NCBI RefSeq assembly: GCF_003254395.2
Contig: NC_037648.1
Span: 9,860,009-9,924,008 of the forward strand
Reading direction: 5' to 3'
Length of the DNA: 64,000 nucleotides
Source: Apis mellifera
Lineage: Eukaryota; Arthropoda; Insecta; Hymenoptera; Apidae
Part shown: piece by piece, positions 49,002 through 63,796 of the stretch
How the letters are laid out: each line of letters begins with the position of its first letter
How positions within the stretch are numbered: the stretch's first letter is position 1
The notes under the pieces: model-generated
What the model was told of the DNA's origin: nothing
What the model saw: the letters and a program-made list of their open reading frames with translations, nothing else
Databases searched by the model: none
Position numbers and translations under genes: made by a program

Positions 49002-50290
49002 TCATGTAATATATAATATATATAATAATTATTAACAAAAAATAAATGTAATATTTAATACATTTATTATCCTGTCTCATTGAAAGTAAATTACAATAAT
49101 AATAATGATTATAATTAAAACAAATAATTAAAATGATGATTCCTTGTTATTTTCTGTATTTTTTTATATATTATAATTATATAATATATTAAAAAACTGT
49201 TTTTTTAATAGAATATTAAAAATAAATTTTATTTTGCAATTATTCTAATTATTATTATTTTTAAAAATTTAATGATGAAAGATATTATTCTACATATTAT
49301 TTATAATTTATTTTTTATTTTATTCGATTTTTACTTATAATTTATTTTTAATCTCTACTATTCTCGATTATAATGCATTAATATTAATATATAAATTAGT
49401 TCTTTAATAAAAACTAACATATTATAGATTATATTTTTAAAAATAAGATTATATTTTTTTCAAATTAAAGAATTAAATAATAAAATACAATACATATATA
49501 AAGAGAGAATAATAAATAATAGAAAAAGAATAAATAAGTGACCATCAGTGCTATTTTTTGAGTAAGTTATTTTTTTTCAAAAAGAATAAAATTTTCAAAT
49601 AGAATAATAATTGAATATTATTACTGAGTGCTTTTAGAAAGATGTTTTCACTATTCAAAGATGGTATTGATTCTTAATTTTTATTCTACTTTACCTTACC
49701 CTTAATAAGATTTTTCTGATATTCTAGAGATGGCGCTGATTTCCAATTTTTTACTCTCTGTCTTTTTCCTTTTATTTGTTCTCTTTGTTTATATCTTATA
49801 TCTTATTTAATACTAAACAAATGATATAAAATTATCATATTATCTTTTGAAATTTTATACTTCATTGATTACAGATGTAAGATTCATATCTAGTCTATAA
49901 TGTAGTTCCTTTCTAACTTACTGATCGTGAAAAATCTAAATATTCTCTTATTATTTAAGAAATATATTAAAAGTTGATAAAATCAAGAAAGTAAAAAGAT
50001 TTTCTTTTTTAAAATTCTATTATAAATATTTATATATCATTCTGAAAACAATTAAGAAATATCTTATAAGATGAATTATTTATTAATTAAAAATTATATT
50101 TGTATTCTCTATTATAATATAAAAATATCTTCTTTTTTTTTCTATTTATAAAAATATTTTATTGTTTTATATTACAATGTCTTAAATTTTGCATTAAATA
50201 TTTTCTCATAATTAACATCGAATTCTTTAATGCTCAATTCAACTTATTATCTGACAAACATTAAATTTTTAACGTATATGCTTTTTAATT
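49002..50290. other. AT-rich intergenic region between CYP4 and adenylyl cyclase
   Basis: CYP4 3' UTR and spacer. AGATGGCGCT at 49728-49737 stands out in otherwise A/T sequence and resembles the core of CTCF-type insulator sites. No gene seen. Confidence 0.5.
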
Positions 50291-50585
50291 GTGGGCGCTG
50301 TCATCGATAGATTCAAGATGGCTATGATGCATTGCGGAAAAGAAAATTTGAAACGTTTAAACAATAATTTTTAACATTATATAATATTAAATTAATTGCA
50401 CAAAATTTAATTAATTAGAGTGAAATATATAACATTAAATTTTCTCACTAATGCTGAGAATATCATACTAATAGAACGAAAATTAAAATGGCATTTTTTA
50501 AAGAGAGCTGATTTCAGGAAGAACCTCCGATGTTAGCGGGGAGGATGATTTTCTTAGTTTTGTGGCGATTTCGCCAGTAACCAAG
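50291..50585 (+). promoter_or_regulatory. Probable promoter and 5' leader exon of the adenylyl cyclase gene
   Basis: A higher-complexity island with GGGCGCTGTCATCGAT and AAGATGGC elements ends in a donor ACCAAG|GTGAAT after 50585. The matching acceptor (GATTTTAG) ends at 51152, 19 nt before the ATG. A small GGCGA/TCGCC hairpin lies near the donor. The intervening 567 bp would be a 5'-UTR intron. Confidence 0.45.
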
Positions 50586-51171
50586 GTGAATTGAATAGTT
50601 GTAAGTTTTTTAATCATAAAAATATTATTTTTAAACGTATATTTTATTTTTATTATAATATTATATTATACTGATAAAGTTAAAAACCATGCTGTCATTT
50701 GAAATAAATATTCTATAACCACCTTTTCGATAATTAAATAAGTTTTTTTATGAAATTTATTCTTTATAATTTTATTTGTATTGCAAAATAATTATACAAA
50801 AAATATAAATTCGAAACTTTTATTATTATTTGAAATCATTATTTTTTAATAAAATTTTTTAATAAAAAGTAATAAGTAATAATATATTAATAAAATATAT
50901 ATTTAAATATTTTATATATTTTGTGATATTAATTGAATTATATAATATATTTGTTAAATAATTATATTTTTTTTATATTATAAAAAATTATTTTTTATAT
51001 TTAATCTATAAATTATATTTATAATTTAATAAGTTATAAATTATTATAATTTAATTTATATTATTATTAAATATAAGTTTACTTTATGTGTAATGATTTT
51101 ACATTAATTTACATAATTTACAATAAATTTACATTATGTATAATGATTTTAGTGCAATTTGAATTTCAAAT

Positions 51172-54100
51172 ATGACTTCTCCTTTAAATCGAAAACGAAG
51201 CTCTTCTGTTAGTTTTACAAGAGCTAAAAATGATAGTGAAGATACTGCAGATGAAATTCATATATCTTTAGCTCCATATATACAAACATACTTGGCACAT
51301 AGTGGACAAGGACTTGGATGTTGTGGAATTAGCCTTCCAGTACCATTTGAACGTGCAGCACCAAGATCTTGGTGGAATCCCAGATTTGATTCAGAAATAT
51401 TAGAAGAACAATTTAAAAGAAGTGCCTTTCCACAAATTAGATTAAGATTCCGGTATAAATAATAATATAATATTATATTATATCTGTTTATTAATTTTAA
51501 TGATAAATATCATGTTAATTTTAATAGTAAATATATTTCAGGTATGCTCTAAAATATATCTTACTGGTTTCTTTATCATGGTTGGTATATTTTGTTATAA
51601 TTGGAACAGAATACAATACTACAACATGGCCAGCCATAGTAACAGTTTTTATTATTGTTGGAACAATGGTAACAGCAGTTTTATATCTAACATATACAGA
51701 TTATTATAAAAGTTATGTGTTACCAATTTCATTAGGAATTGCATCTATGCTTTGCATTTTATCTTTACTTTTTCTTACATTAGTACCACCTTATATAGAT
51801 GGCTTAACTCTAGTCGGACATTTTGCACTATGTTCTGAGATTTTATTATTGATATATACTGTCTTACCAATGCCACTATATGCTTGTGTGGGAATATCAA
51901 TGATTTATTCTTTTCTTTTTGAATTTTTGACTGCTTATTTATATGGTACAAAAAATGCAAGAGAAAAATTTTTTAGTGAAAATTTTCTACTAAATACTTC
52001 AAAAGAAAATAATGCCACAATAAATTATAGCAGAATATCAGCAGCTATGTACTCTTCTTTGAAAAATTTTACTAATAGTCAATTTTCTAATGTGATGCAT
52101 GATAACAACGAATCTACAACTGCAAATGTGAAAATAATATCATATTCACAAGATCCAAAAATGTTATCTGCTTTTGGAATGAAATCAAATCAAGAAAATA
52201 TAATTGAAAAGATATCTGGCGTTTTGAATGATACAAATGTTTTTAAAAATTTAAATTCTACTATAATGTCAACTACTATTAACTCTACTATGAATACTTC
52301 ATCTAATAATTTAATCTCCAAAGGTATAAACAATATAACTTCAATATTTAAAGAAAATATATTAACTCATAAAAATGATGACATGTCAAACTATTTCTTA
52401 AGTAGCAACATATCTAATCAATCATTTTCGGATGATTATTTTTCTACGAGTCTTGGAATAAGAATCTTAATGCAGATCTGCATTCATCTGATAGGTATAC
52501 ATATTTTAATAATGACTTTTGTAAGAATGCGTGGTACATTTATGAAAGTCGGACAATCGTTATTAGTTCGGCGTCAACTTGAAATGGAAAAGCAACTTAA
52601 AGAGAAAATGATTCATTCAGTAATGCCGCCTAAAGTCGCAGATTGGTTAATGGAAGAAAGAGAATGCGAAAGAGAACGAGAGGACTCTTTAAAAAAAGGT
52701 TCGATACCGTCCAATAATACAGATATTCGCTCATTGTTTCGACCATTTAATATGCATTCAATGGAAAATGTTAGTATCTTATTTGCTGATATTGTTGGAT
52801 TTACACGAATGAGTTCAAATAAGACTGCAGAAGAATTAGTAGGCATTTTAAATGATCTTTTTGAAAGATTTGATGATTTATGTGAACATCATGGATGTGA
52901 AAAAATTTCTACATTAGGAGATTGTTATTATTGCGTAAGTGGATGTCCAGAACCAAGATCTGATCATGCAAAGTGTTGTATTGAAATGGGATTAGGTATA
53001 TTTTTTTTTTTCATTAAATTATAGGAGTGAAATATTTACATAAAAAAATAATTTATAATATACTTTAATAGCTATGATAGAAGCTATAAAACAATTTGAT
53101 ATTGAAAGAAGGGAAGGTGTTAATATGAGAGTTGGAGTACATACTGGAACTGTATTATGTGGAATTGTAGGTACTAAAAGATTTAAATTCGATGTTTGGT
53201 CTAATGATGTAACTTTAGCAAATAAACTAGAAAGCACAGGAAAACCAGGAAGAGTTCATCTAAGTGAAAAAACTTTGAATTTTCTCAATGATCGATACCT
53301 TACAGAAGAAGGAGATTTAATAAATGGTATTAATATTATTACTATAATATTAATAATTATAATTAACGTATATTTAATTTGTATTTCATTAATTTTATAA
53401 TTATAATTAAAAGAAAAATATTTTATATTACAGGTATTAAAACTTATTTTATTAAAGGTAGAAAATCAGATTTTACCAATCAATTTATAATGAATATAAC
53501 ATCTCCAACAAGTATATCGCCTTTAATGCAATCGCGTCACCGTGTGGCCTCTTGTAATAGTCAATCTAAATTGAAATATCATTACCTCCATATGGTTACT
53601 AATACAAGTAATTATAGAATGAAAGCAAACTCTTTGCCAAGTATTCTAGATTCCGAAAACGGAGATACTGATATCACAGATGAAAAAGAAAATGCAAATA
53701 AAAGTCCGATATCTGTTGCCAGTTATGGAAAGAAAAAGATACGAAACAAACCATGGAAATATTTACAACGACAACGAACTACTGAAGAAATGACACCTCT
53801 AGAAATGGAAGAAGCCAAAGCAATTATTGCCGAACAATCAAAAACTGAATCTCAATCATATGAAGATCGTAATGGATTTAGGCAGGTCAAAATCGCATCG
53901 ATAAAAGTTTTATTTTAATTTTCAATTGCATTATCTCATTCATATATAAGTTGTATTTTTTTGCAGAATACATCTCAAAGTGAGATTGAAATGGATCCAA
54001 ATCCTGTACCTTCTAGTCCTTTATTATCTGGTCAAGAGTCACTTAGTCGTGCCTCTTCTATGTGCAGTAGGAAAGATTCGGGAATTAGAAGTAATAGCAG

Positions 54101-56196
54101 ACGTAGTAGTATACAGCAACAGGTATACTTATATTATAAATAATAATAGAAATTATAAATAAAAGTATTCTTTAATACTATATTTCTCACAGTAGTCAAC
54201 ATGTTCCCTTTTTCCTGCAGTTAATTTTCATATTTTAGTTATTTTTGATGAACGGCATGGCTCAAGGAGATTTATTGGCACATAGAGTAAGTGGATATTA
54301 TACTTCTAGTTCGACATTAAATTCTGCTCATGAGCCATCGTCTTCGGTACCATATCCATTTCCTCCAGCAGTTACAGACACTTTTGGTGCATGTTTTCAT
54401 AAATTAAGAAAACAATCTGATCTACAATTAATTAGGTAAATAACTTTAACTTACATATTTTAAAAAATATAAAATAGTTCGTATAATTTTATTTTTCACG
54501 AAGGTGCGTTCAAGATAATGTAAGTTCTCAACGATCATACTTCGTGAAACCACCACTTTCGAGTTTGACTCTCTTTTTCAAAAATAAAGAAATGGAAAAA
54601 GAATACAGAGAAAATGCTCACAAGGTTAATGAATGTATCAGTGGAAATCCACCTACTCTGGCTACCTCGAGATTCAATACATATTTTGATATTCTAATAT
54701 CGGCATTGATTTACACTGCCGTCACAATTTCACTCTTTTTACTTTGCGATCCAACGTTATATTATATGATCTTTTTTGTATGTGCTACTACTATTCAAAT
54801 TATAGCAGTGTTACTTTGTGTTCGTCAACTCTTATATCCAAATATGATTCATTCAACATTAACACAACAAATATTTAAATTTTTTTCACAATGGTATCCT
54901 TGGCATATTTGCGGTGCAATTTTAGTCGGCTTACCGATTACATCTATTTTTCTTAATTATACGTGTAGTAATTTTCATAATTTGAATAATTTTGAATATT
55001 ATTATGGTTATTTAATTTTTATTAGTTTAGTCCATTTTTGTAATTTTACACAACTTAATTGTTGGATGAAGAATTTTTTAGTAACATTTATGGGTGTATT
55101 ATTTCTTTATTTTATAATGAATCATTTGTCATATGATCAAGAAAATCTCGGTAATCTATTCATTAATAAGACATTAAATTATTCACAATTCTCAATAGAT
55201 AAAAATATTATTGATTTAATCAGGAATCAATCTAATGAAACCATTATAAAGAAAATATTCAATAATATTCCTGATTTCTTATTAAATTCTACAAAGATAA
55301 ATTCTACGAAGATTGCTCTTATAAGTCAACAAGAGACAGAAATTAGATATCATGAAAGATTATACAATTCCGAGATTTTTTTAGATATGATACTTTTACT
55401 TTTGTTAGTTTGGTTTTTAAATCGTGAATTTGAAATTAGTTATCGATTAAGCTTTCACGGAAATGCAGTAGCTGCTCGAGATAAAACTCGTGTACAATCT
55501 ATGAAAAATCAAGCTGATTGGCTTTTACATAACATTATACCAAAATATGTTGCTGATCAATTAAAAACTACTGCTAAATATTCACAAAATCATAAAGCTG
55601 TGGGGATCATTTTTGCGAGCATAGTAAACTTTAATGAACTTTATGATGAGTCTTATTTGGGTGGTAAAGAATATTTGCGTGTGCTTAATGAACTCATTGG
55701 TGACTTTGACGAATTATTAGAAAAACCGGAATTTTCAAATGTAGAAAAGATAAAAACTATTGGTAGCACATTCATGGCAGCAAGTGGTTTAAATCCACAA
55801 GTTAGACAACAAAATGAACATGAATATAAGCATCTGTTTCAATTAATAGATTTTGCTATGACATTGCATAAAGTAATAAATGATTTCAATCGAGATTTAT
55901 TAGGTTTTAAATTAATTTTGAGAATTGGCTTTAATTATGGCGACGTAACTGCTGGTGTAATCGGAGCAACGAAGCTATATTATGATATCTGGGGTGATGC
56001 TGTAAATATAGCATCTAGAATGGATTCGACTGGAGTCGCTGGAAGAATACAAGTGGCCAAGAATGTTTTAGATGTTCTTTCAGAACGATACGAATTCGAA
56101 CCACGTGGTCAAGTTTATGTTAAGGGAAAAGATAATATGGATGTATTTTTATTAATAGGGAAAAAAGACGATATTAATATAACAACGAACACTTAA
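51172..56196 (+). CDS. ADCY9: Adenylyl cyclase, type 9-like, 1495 aa
   Basis: Exons are 51172-51452, 51542-52995, 53072-53326, 53434-53885, 53967-54122, 54239-54435 and 54504-56196 (4488 nt). This plasma-membrane enzyme makes cAMP from ATP under G-protein control. Two six-helix membrane blocks alternate with two catalytic domains. C1 (from about residue 500) has the metal-binding FADIVGFTRMSS and GDCYYCVSGCPEP. C2 (from about 1300) has the metal-free counterpart FASIVNFNELY, the purine-site lysine region IEKIKTIG, and IWGDAVNIASRMDSTG with the catalytic Asn and Arg. N-terminal FERAAPRSWWNPRFDSEILE and the segment SYFVKPPLSSLTLFF before the second membrane block are closest to vertebrate ADCY9 and fly Ac13E. 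The loop between TM5 and TM6 holds an insert of ~165 residues with about 12 N-x-S/T sequons. The C1b linker is Ser-rich. The AAG acceptor of the last exon is weak but needed for frame. Confidence 0.95.
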
Positions 56197-59100
56197 ACAT
56201 TTTCAGGTCTCTAATAGTGATGTTGATTCTTTATAAAATTAAAATTAATCGTTTGCACGTTACACTTATATCAAGCATATGATCTTTTTGAGATCAGATT
56301 TCTAGCGATCTCGTTAAGAATTATACAAATTTATGATATAATGTGTCACCAACGTTATATACGATAAAAACGTACCTTAATTCTTTAATTGCTCGCTCAT
56401 TAAAGATATTTATTCTTAACAAAACAATTAACTGTATTTTTTTACGTAATTTAAGAACATCAGATGTGTGTGAGACCTATCAAAATCTATCGTTATAAAA
56501 AGTACAAAATCAAATCAATTTGAAGAAATCAAATTTTTTCTTAATAATTCTTAATAATTCTTGCGAAAAATCTATCGAGACAAATATAATACGCATCTTC
56601 ATTGTTTGTGTGCTGAATGAACGAACGTATGAACGATGCGAATGAACGGATAAACATATAAAATGACCAAGTTTGGTCGTCATCAACAGTTCCTAGTATA
56701 AAATATGCGACTTATATATTAGACAATTATTAATTATTTCAAAGTATAAAAAGCTTTCTAATGTTTTATTAATTCTGTCGATTCATATGATATTATATGG
56801 CTTATTTCATATCACGAGTAATTAATCAGATTTATTTATATTACAATTTAAACTTGAAAATATATCAAATTATTTGTGAAGTAGTAAATATTATAATAAA
56901 GTGCTTCAAGTTTCAAAACTTTTTTTAAGACTTTGGTCGAAAAGTTATGGTGAAGTTTCTATATTTATTGTAATTAAGAATAATTATTCAATATTGTTTT
57001 TCATTAATTTTTCGCATAGTACACGTAAGAATTCTGTTTTAAGGTTACTATAATTCTCGAAAATTTAGTACTCAACAATTCCATGCAAAACTTGTATTCT
57101 ATTTTAATTAAATACAAAAAAAATAAATTTATTAATATATCATATTTTAACATTGTTTTAGAATTTATTGCATGGATTATCAATTTTATTAATAATAAAA
57201 TCGTAGTGTATAAATTAGCATTCTGTTATTTTTTTAATCTAATATTCTGTTTTATTTTCATTTTTTCAAAATATCGATAAAAAGCTACATAAGATGATAT
57301 AAAAATAATGAAATATTTTTTGGCATTTTACTGCAATTGTACTTTAGACAATTTTTAGAAGTTCAATACATGAAAATCATTTAATATTCATTTTTATAAA
57401 CGCATACATATATACATACAAAATATGTTTTGAACTTTGACATTGTCTTATTCGTACTTATGTTGAAATATATCAATAGATTTTGAAATCTTTTTGGAAT
57501 ATAGTTACAAGTATAAGCAAATAAAAGGAGTATTGATATTTTAATTTCAATATTATCTTAATGTGCATATTGTCGCGTATTTTAAATAAAAATTGTTAAA
57601 CTCTAACGCGTAACTAGTTTAACTAGTAATAAAATTTGAAGTTTATTAAAAACTTGTACTTTATTATGATAATCTCGATAGTATTTTGTTGCAAAATATA
57701 GTTCTTTATGAATTTTATTTTAGAACACATGTGATGTTAATATGATAGGCAAATTGATTGTATATATAACATGATATAATTTAATATTAAATTTTAGTAT
57801 TTGAATTATCATTTAAATACAATTAATAAAAGACACTGGTATTATTTAAATTTTTTCTATACCTAGTGTAATAAATCTTTTAAATAGCACAGTTTCTATC
57901 ATGTAGTATGACATACAAATTCTGTGCTACATTGTTATTTTTAAATCCATGATGATTGTCATGTATTAAATGATTATTAATATCTACAATTTCATGTAAA
58001 GTATTGTCACTATTTGATATATAATGGCAATTGTGTAAAGTACTAATTCATTTTTATGTGATAGTTACAATGTGCTACATTATTCACAATAATAAAATAA
58101 AATAAAATAAAAATTAAAAAGAAGTAACAACAAAACATAGAAATATTACGTTTGATTTACATATAAGTATCTAAAATGCTATTTAATTTGAATTTTTGTA
58201 AATTTTAAATGATAAACAAAAATCGCATTTAATGGGAATAATATGGCCCAAACATATTTAATATTAAATATTTTAAAAAAGCTTATTTTATATGCTTTCG
58301 AAATGCCCAAATAAAATTTTTACAACTAAATTCGTATGAAACATACGATATGAAACAATATTTTTAAAAAGTGCTGAGAAATGGACACATTTTTCTCTTG
58401 ATTAAAAACAATTATAATCAATTCGAATACAAATATTTGTACCAAATCGTAAAATTGTTTTATATAAATCAACAATCTTTATATTATACATTAGCGAAAT
58501 ATTGTTTACAAAAACTGTATTACACATCGCGTTGAAAATCATTGTTTTACATTGTTACAAAAGATTTTATGTAAATCCAAAGAAATAGTAATAAATGCAT
58601 AAGACTTAATATACAATTATTCAATAATCTAGAGATTTGCTTCATATTTGTCTCATATGTACTGCATGCTCTTCTTTAATATTTTATGTTACATATACGT
58701 ATGAATACGTATCACGCATACAATACATACATACATACATACACATACGCACGCATGCATTATTACACACCCTGAATATTCAAGAAATACTAACTTTTTT
58801 GCGTATTGAAGTCCTGAATTAAAAATAAGAGATTTTCCCAAATAAAACTAGATATTAAATTTTTTTTGTCTTATAAACTATTCATAATCGATTTTGAACG
58901 CGTGTGTAAGCGTATTTTCTTTTAACTTTATTCATTGTTTGATATATAAATAAAGTAATTAAGTATAAATTGTATTACCAAACTGTGTATATATATGCGT
59001 TCAATCTTATGAATAATTTAAAGATGAAACATTATATTTAATACGAGCTTACTCTATAAAATCTTCTTATTTCAATTGCAGGATCCCATTATATATATAT

Positions 59101-59207
59101 ATATATATAGTTCAATTTGTTGTAGGAAAATGTTTTCACGATGATTTATTACAATTTATTAATTCAGACCATATGCACGCAGAATGGTCATGTAAATGGA
59201 GTTTCTG
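56197..59207. other. Convergent 3' interval between adenylyl cyclase and exportin-5
   Basis: Three kilobases without coding potential. The first ~1 kb after the cyclase stop is less AT-rich and is probably a long 3' UTR. A (CATA)n run lies at about 58724-58741 and a TA run at about 59092-59109. No further gene recognised. Confidence 0.55.
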
Positions 59208-62200
59208 CTACGTGGGTCCTGCAAATAAAGCTGCAAATCCGCTATCAGTTGAGTTCTCGGATATTTCATCTACGCGTACCGCTTGTTGCTTTCCAAAAAC
59301 TTCTATTCGTGGTAAATTGTCTATTTTTACTTCTTTACGAAATAATTGTCCGACACTTCGACCAATAAGCTGTAATAGACATATATAATATATTTGTAAA
59401 TAATATTTTTTATCTTCATATCCTTTAATATATTCTTTCTATTTTAAATATACTTAAATTTTACCTGATTTGTAATTTTTTTAAAAAGATCTTTTTTTCC
59501 TTTTTCAACTTTATTTCCTTTAGTACTAACTACAGCCATTTTTTCATCGAAACGTTGCAAATCCGTAAGATTAACGCCCGGAATTTGTTGCATTACTTCA
59601 ATAATATTAGGGAATTTAGGTCGTAGACATTCATAAACTTGTGCACCCAAAGTTATAAGAGAGCCTTGATTGGCATCATGTTGTCCATGAAGTTGTAAAC
59701 CTTGAAGAATTGCTACCATAATATGAGCAGCCATATCAGGTGTTAAACTGCCATCAGCTGCTAATGCTCGTACAACTGGTCCAGTTAACATTGTAGCTTT
59801 TAAACTGGCATTTGAATCGTTCCATGCTAAAGCTCTAGAAATAATAATAATAATAATAAAAGATTAAAATTAATATTGCTGCAGAATGAATATCAAATAA
59901 AACTATTATAATATAATATTATAATATTAAATAATTATATTTGAATTACCCTAAAACACATAAAACAACACTATGGCACGTAGACGGATGACGAAGAACT
60001 ACAGCTCCCAACTCACTAACAACTTCAGCAACTATACTATTTCCACGTGATGAAGGAAAATCTATGGCCATACCACTACTATCTTGTTCCATAGTATCAG
60101 GAGGCGTTGCATCACTAGCAGCACCGCCAACGAGAGCTACTTTCAATACATCTACAAAGTCTCTTGTTAGATTTCGATTTAACATATCAGCAATAACTTC
60201 TTGTGTATCAGTATTTTCTTCATCTAAACCACCAGATTCGTAAAGATGTGCAATATATTGCCATTTTGCACTCAATCTTTGGCACACTATTAAAAAAAAA
60301 AATAAATATAATAAATATAAATAAAAAATAAATATAATAAATAAAATAATAAGGAAATAAAAATATCTTACTATGTGTAGAAACATGAGCCAAAACGGGT
60401 ACAAGAACACTTTCATAAAATGCAGGTGGACAAGAATATATAAATGGTTTCATGAATACGCGTATAATTGGTCGCAATCTATAATCTGGGATCATCTAAA
60501 TAAAAAGATAAAAAAACACATTATCATTCAAATATAGAAAAGTTTATCATGTTGCTACTTAAGAGAAAAAGAATTTTAAAAAATTACCTCCATATTAGAA
60601 AAAACTGAATTGATAAGTGCTGGTGCTAAACCAGGTAACTGGTAGAAATCTCTTCCAATCATGTGACATCCACTACCTAACATATGATAGCACAAATCAT
60701 TTATAGTATTAAGAAATGATTGCATTCGGACTAAAGCCGTAACTGAAGACTGATCAGGTTCAGAAGCGCGTTCATTATCATTTGTTGTATTTAAACCCAA
60801 TAGATTTGCTTTTTCTGCTTCTAATAATTCATGAGCATTTTTATATCCCTAATAAAAAAAAATGTTAATATATTCCTCTATACAATATACAATTAATCAT
60901 TAAAAAAAAAAAGAAAAAGCAGATTATTAATATTTGTATTACCTCTGACAAAGCTGCTAAAGCAGTAGACGTGAATAAAGCATTCATTGTTCTAAGTAAT
61001 GCAAAAAGTGTGGGCAATATAGGAATTACATGTGGTGTAGCAGGATTTCTATATACTGGATTTCCACTTTCGCTAAGTGCAGCTACAAAACTGCCTCTTG
61101 CAGCACGATCTGGATCATCGGGAATAGAGCACCGCTTTACAACACACAATATCGTACAAATACAAATCATTAAGTCACTTCGATTTTGACCTGCCGGATC
61201 TTCTGTAATATTTTCAACTGGTGGTCGATCTAATCCTATAAATCTCATAAATTCAAGTGGTCCTTTAAATGATTCAGATCCAAGAGCAATGAATTTTGCT
61301 GATGCATCACCAATTATTTCAGCAACGAATCTAGTTTGTCTCTCATAATCACAGAAATGATTCGATATCAACAATAATGCTTCATATAATAAAGTAGTTT
61401 CCATTTTAGATAAAGGGCTAGGTTCTCTTGCTAATTCTCGAACCATTGTATGTATTTGCTCGAAAACTGGAAGCAGTAATAATGGATATTTCAGACTAAT
61501 TTTAACCATGAGACTAGCAGCATGCCGCCTTACATTCTTTGCTGCTTTAGATCGAGTACCCTTTGTTTCACCAGGTGCTTCAAATACAAGAGCAGCAAAG
61601 ATTTTTTCCAGAACTCTAGGTAGGATAGCTACTCCTGGCATAGCCATTGAACCAGTTGACATAGATAAGAATACAAAAAGAGCACTGATGCAAGAAAGTA
61701 GTGCAGATAATAACCAAGGATCTTGAGGAGAATAACCAAGGCACAATTCTAACAATTGAAGACCAGTTTGTACGCTTGGTCGTTCGTTAATTAAAAGAAT
61801 TCTTGATACAACAGAATCTAAAGCTTGTGCAAGTGCTTCCCATTCAAGATATTGTAGATCATTTTGATCACTTTGATATCGAAGATCCGCCATTCCTTTC
61901 GTAATTTTAGCTGTTAACCATTGTTGCACATAAGTAAATGTTACTAAAGGCGCTACCATTGTTGCTTGACGAAATCCTTCCAACAAATCAGTCCGAAATC
62001 GATGAAGGAAAACATTGAATTCTTCCACTGAATCATAATCCGCAAGACAATATGCGCTCATTCCATTAGCTTGTCTACCTTGTGGATATGCTATTTTTAT
62101 TAACTTTGGTGCTGTACTTTCTACATATTTTGGTATGTAAGTTAATAACAATGGATCTTGTTTTATTTGTTCATGCTTAAATAGCATTACCCAAATTGCA

Positions 62201-63504
62201 TTTGCCATATGTGTTAATGTTAAACTTGAATACATAGTAAATGTCAATACAGTATCTAGAAATATATTGAAATGTGCTGGCCGAATATTCGAACTGTCAT
62301 CTTTACCCCAAAGTGTACATAATTGAGTTGCCATTCCAGTTAATACCTTAATTAAAAATTATTATTTATCATATTATTATAAGCAATTAATAATATATAT
62401 ATTATATGATAAATTAAAATTTACCTGTGTTAATTTTTTTAAAAATAAATAATGATTTTCATGAAATTCATTTGTTCCAGTAACAGGTGATACTGCAGTT
62501 GCTGCTGTATAAATATATCTCAAAGCATCTTCAGAAAATAAAATCATTAACTGTTTCCTATCTTCAGCTTTTCCTTTACGATTTACTATTTGTAGTAAAC
62601 ATTCAGCTGCTGAGCATTGAAATATTGGATCCCCCAATAAAAGACATAATATTTGTAATAATCTACCATCTTCTGCCATAACATGATTAATTGAAATCCA
62701 CTCTACAAATCCAGTTAATGTGGATAATACTACCTATCATAAAAAAATGATTTAATTTTAGAAATATAATTGCAGAAAATAATTATCAAAATATAAATAA
62801 TTCTATAATATATTTACTTGTACAACTTTGCTATGTGCTGCAGCTTCGGAAGTACAACCTAAACTATTTTTCTTTTGAAATTCTGAAAAATGTTGTTCCA
62901 TTAATCTTAAAAAAAAACTAAAAATTTCAGCCATATTTGTATTAAGTGCTTGGTATATATCCTTTCTTCTTTGATTAGATTCTAATGTTTGCAGAAGTGC
63001 AACATCTTCTACAAGTCTTAGAAATACTAAAAGAACCAACTCAGTTTGACTTTCACCCCTTGTACAAGTTTGACTAAGTTCAGCAAGCAATGTAGGCCAT
63101 TGTTGTGGCCATTCCCTCTTTATCATTTCTACTACAACACGAGAAAGTGCATCTTTAATATGAGCTTCTTCTTGCAATAATGGTTCTGTGCCTTCTTGAA
63201 GCAATTTCATTGCACTTTCCTTTATAAATATTTTTTCTGATTGAGATATTTGTGTCCATCTATATTTGATACAATGTTCCATAAGTTGTAATCCAAAGTG
63301 TCGAACTACTGAACTTCTGTTTGGAGCTTTCTGTGCTAAGTATAATCCACATTGTGCACACAGAGGAGATGATTCCTTGAAACGTTCACAAGCATTATAT
63401 ACTTCTAAACGTTGCTCTTGTGGAACATTTGGTGACATCATCACCTCTACTACTTGAGCAAGTTCTGCTGATATTTGGGCAACATTGCCCACTCCAAACT
63501 CCAT
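59208..63504 (-). CDS. XPO5: Exportin-5, 1217 aa
   Basis: Exons are 63504-62818, 62733-62425, 62346-60943, 60848-60588, 60495-60372, 60286-59950, 59834-59465 and 59369-59208 (3654 nt, phases fit). Exportin-5 is a karyopherin-beta that exports pre-miRNAs, tRNAs and double-stranded RNA-binding proteins from the nucleus with RanGTP (fly Ranbp21). The N-terminus MEFGVGNVAQISAELAQVVE leads into the importin-beta/exportin-1-like repeat region (YNACERFKESSPLCAQCGLY, FGLQLMEHCIKYRW, MIKREWPQQWPTLLAEL). HEAT-like helices continue throughout. The C-terminus ends in GRSVGQLFRKEVKIDNLPRI and a short acidic tail. Length is close to the human protein (1204 aa). The start is the first ATG in a long open frame. 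Confidence 0.96.
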
Positions 63505-63752
63505 TCCTATCTACTATACTGTAATTAAAAATAATAATTATAATTAATAAATGTGATAAATAAAAAAAAAACAATATTATTTATAAATGTATTCTTTTTA
63601 TCTCTTATATTATACTCTATATTTATATCTCTTTATATTATTCTTACATAAAATAAAATATAATTTGTAATTTATAATTATTTTATAAATATATAAAAAA
63701 TGATTTTAAGAATTCTTTAAATATCTAATTTACATTTCTTATAATTTTTATA

Positions 63753-63796
<44 letters not shown>

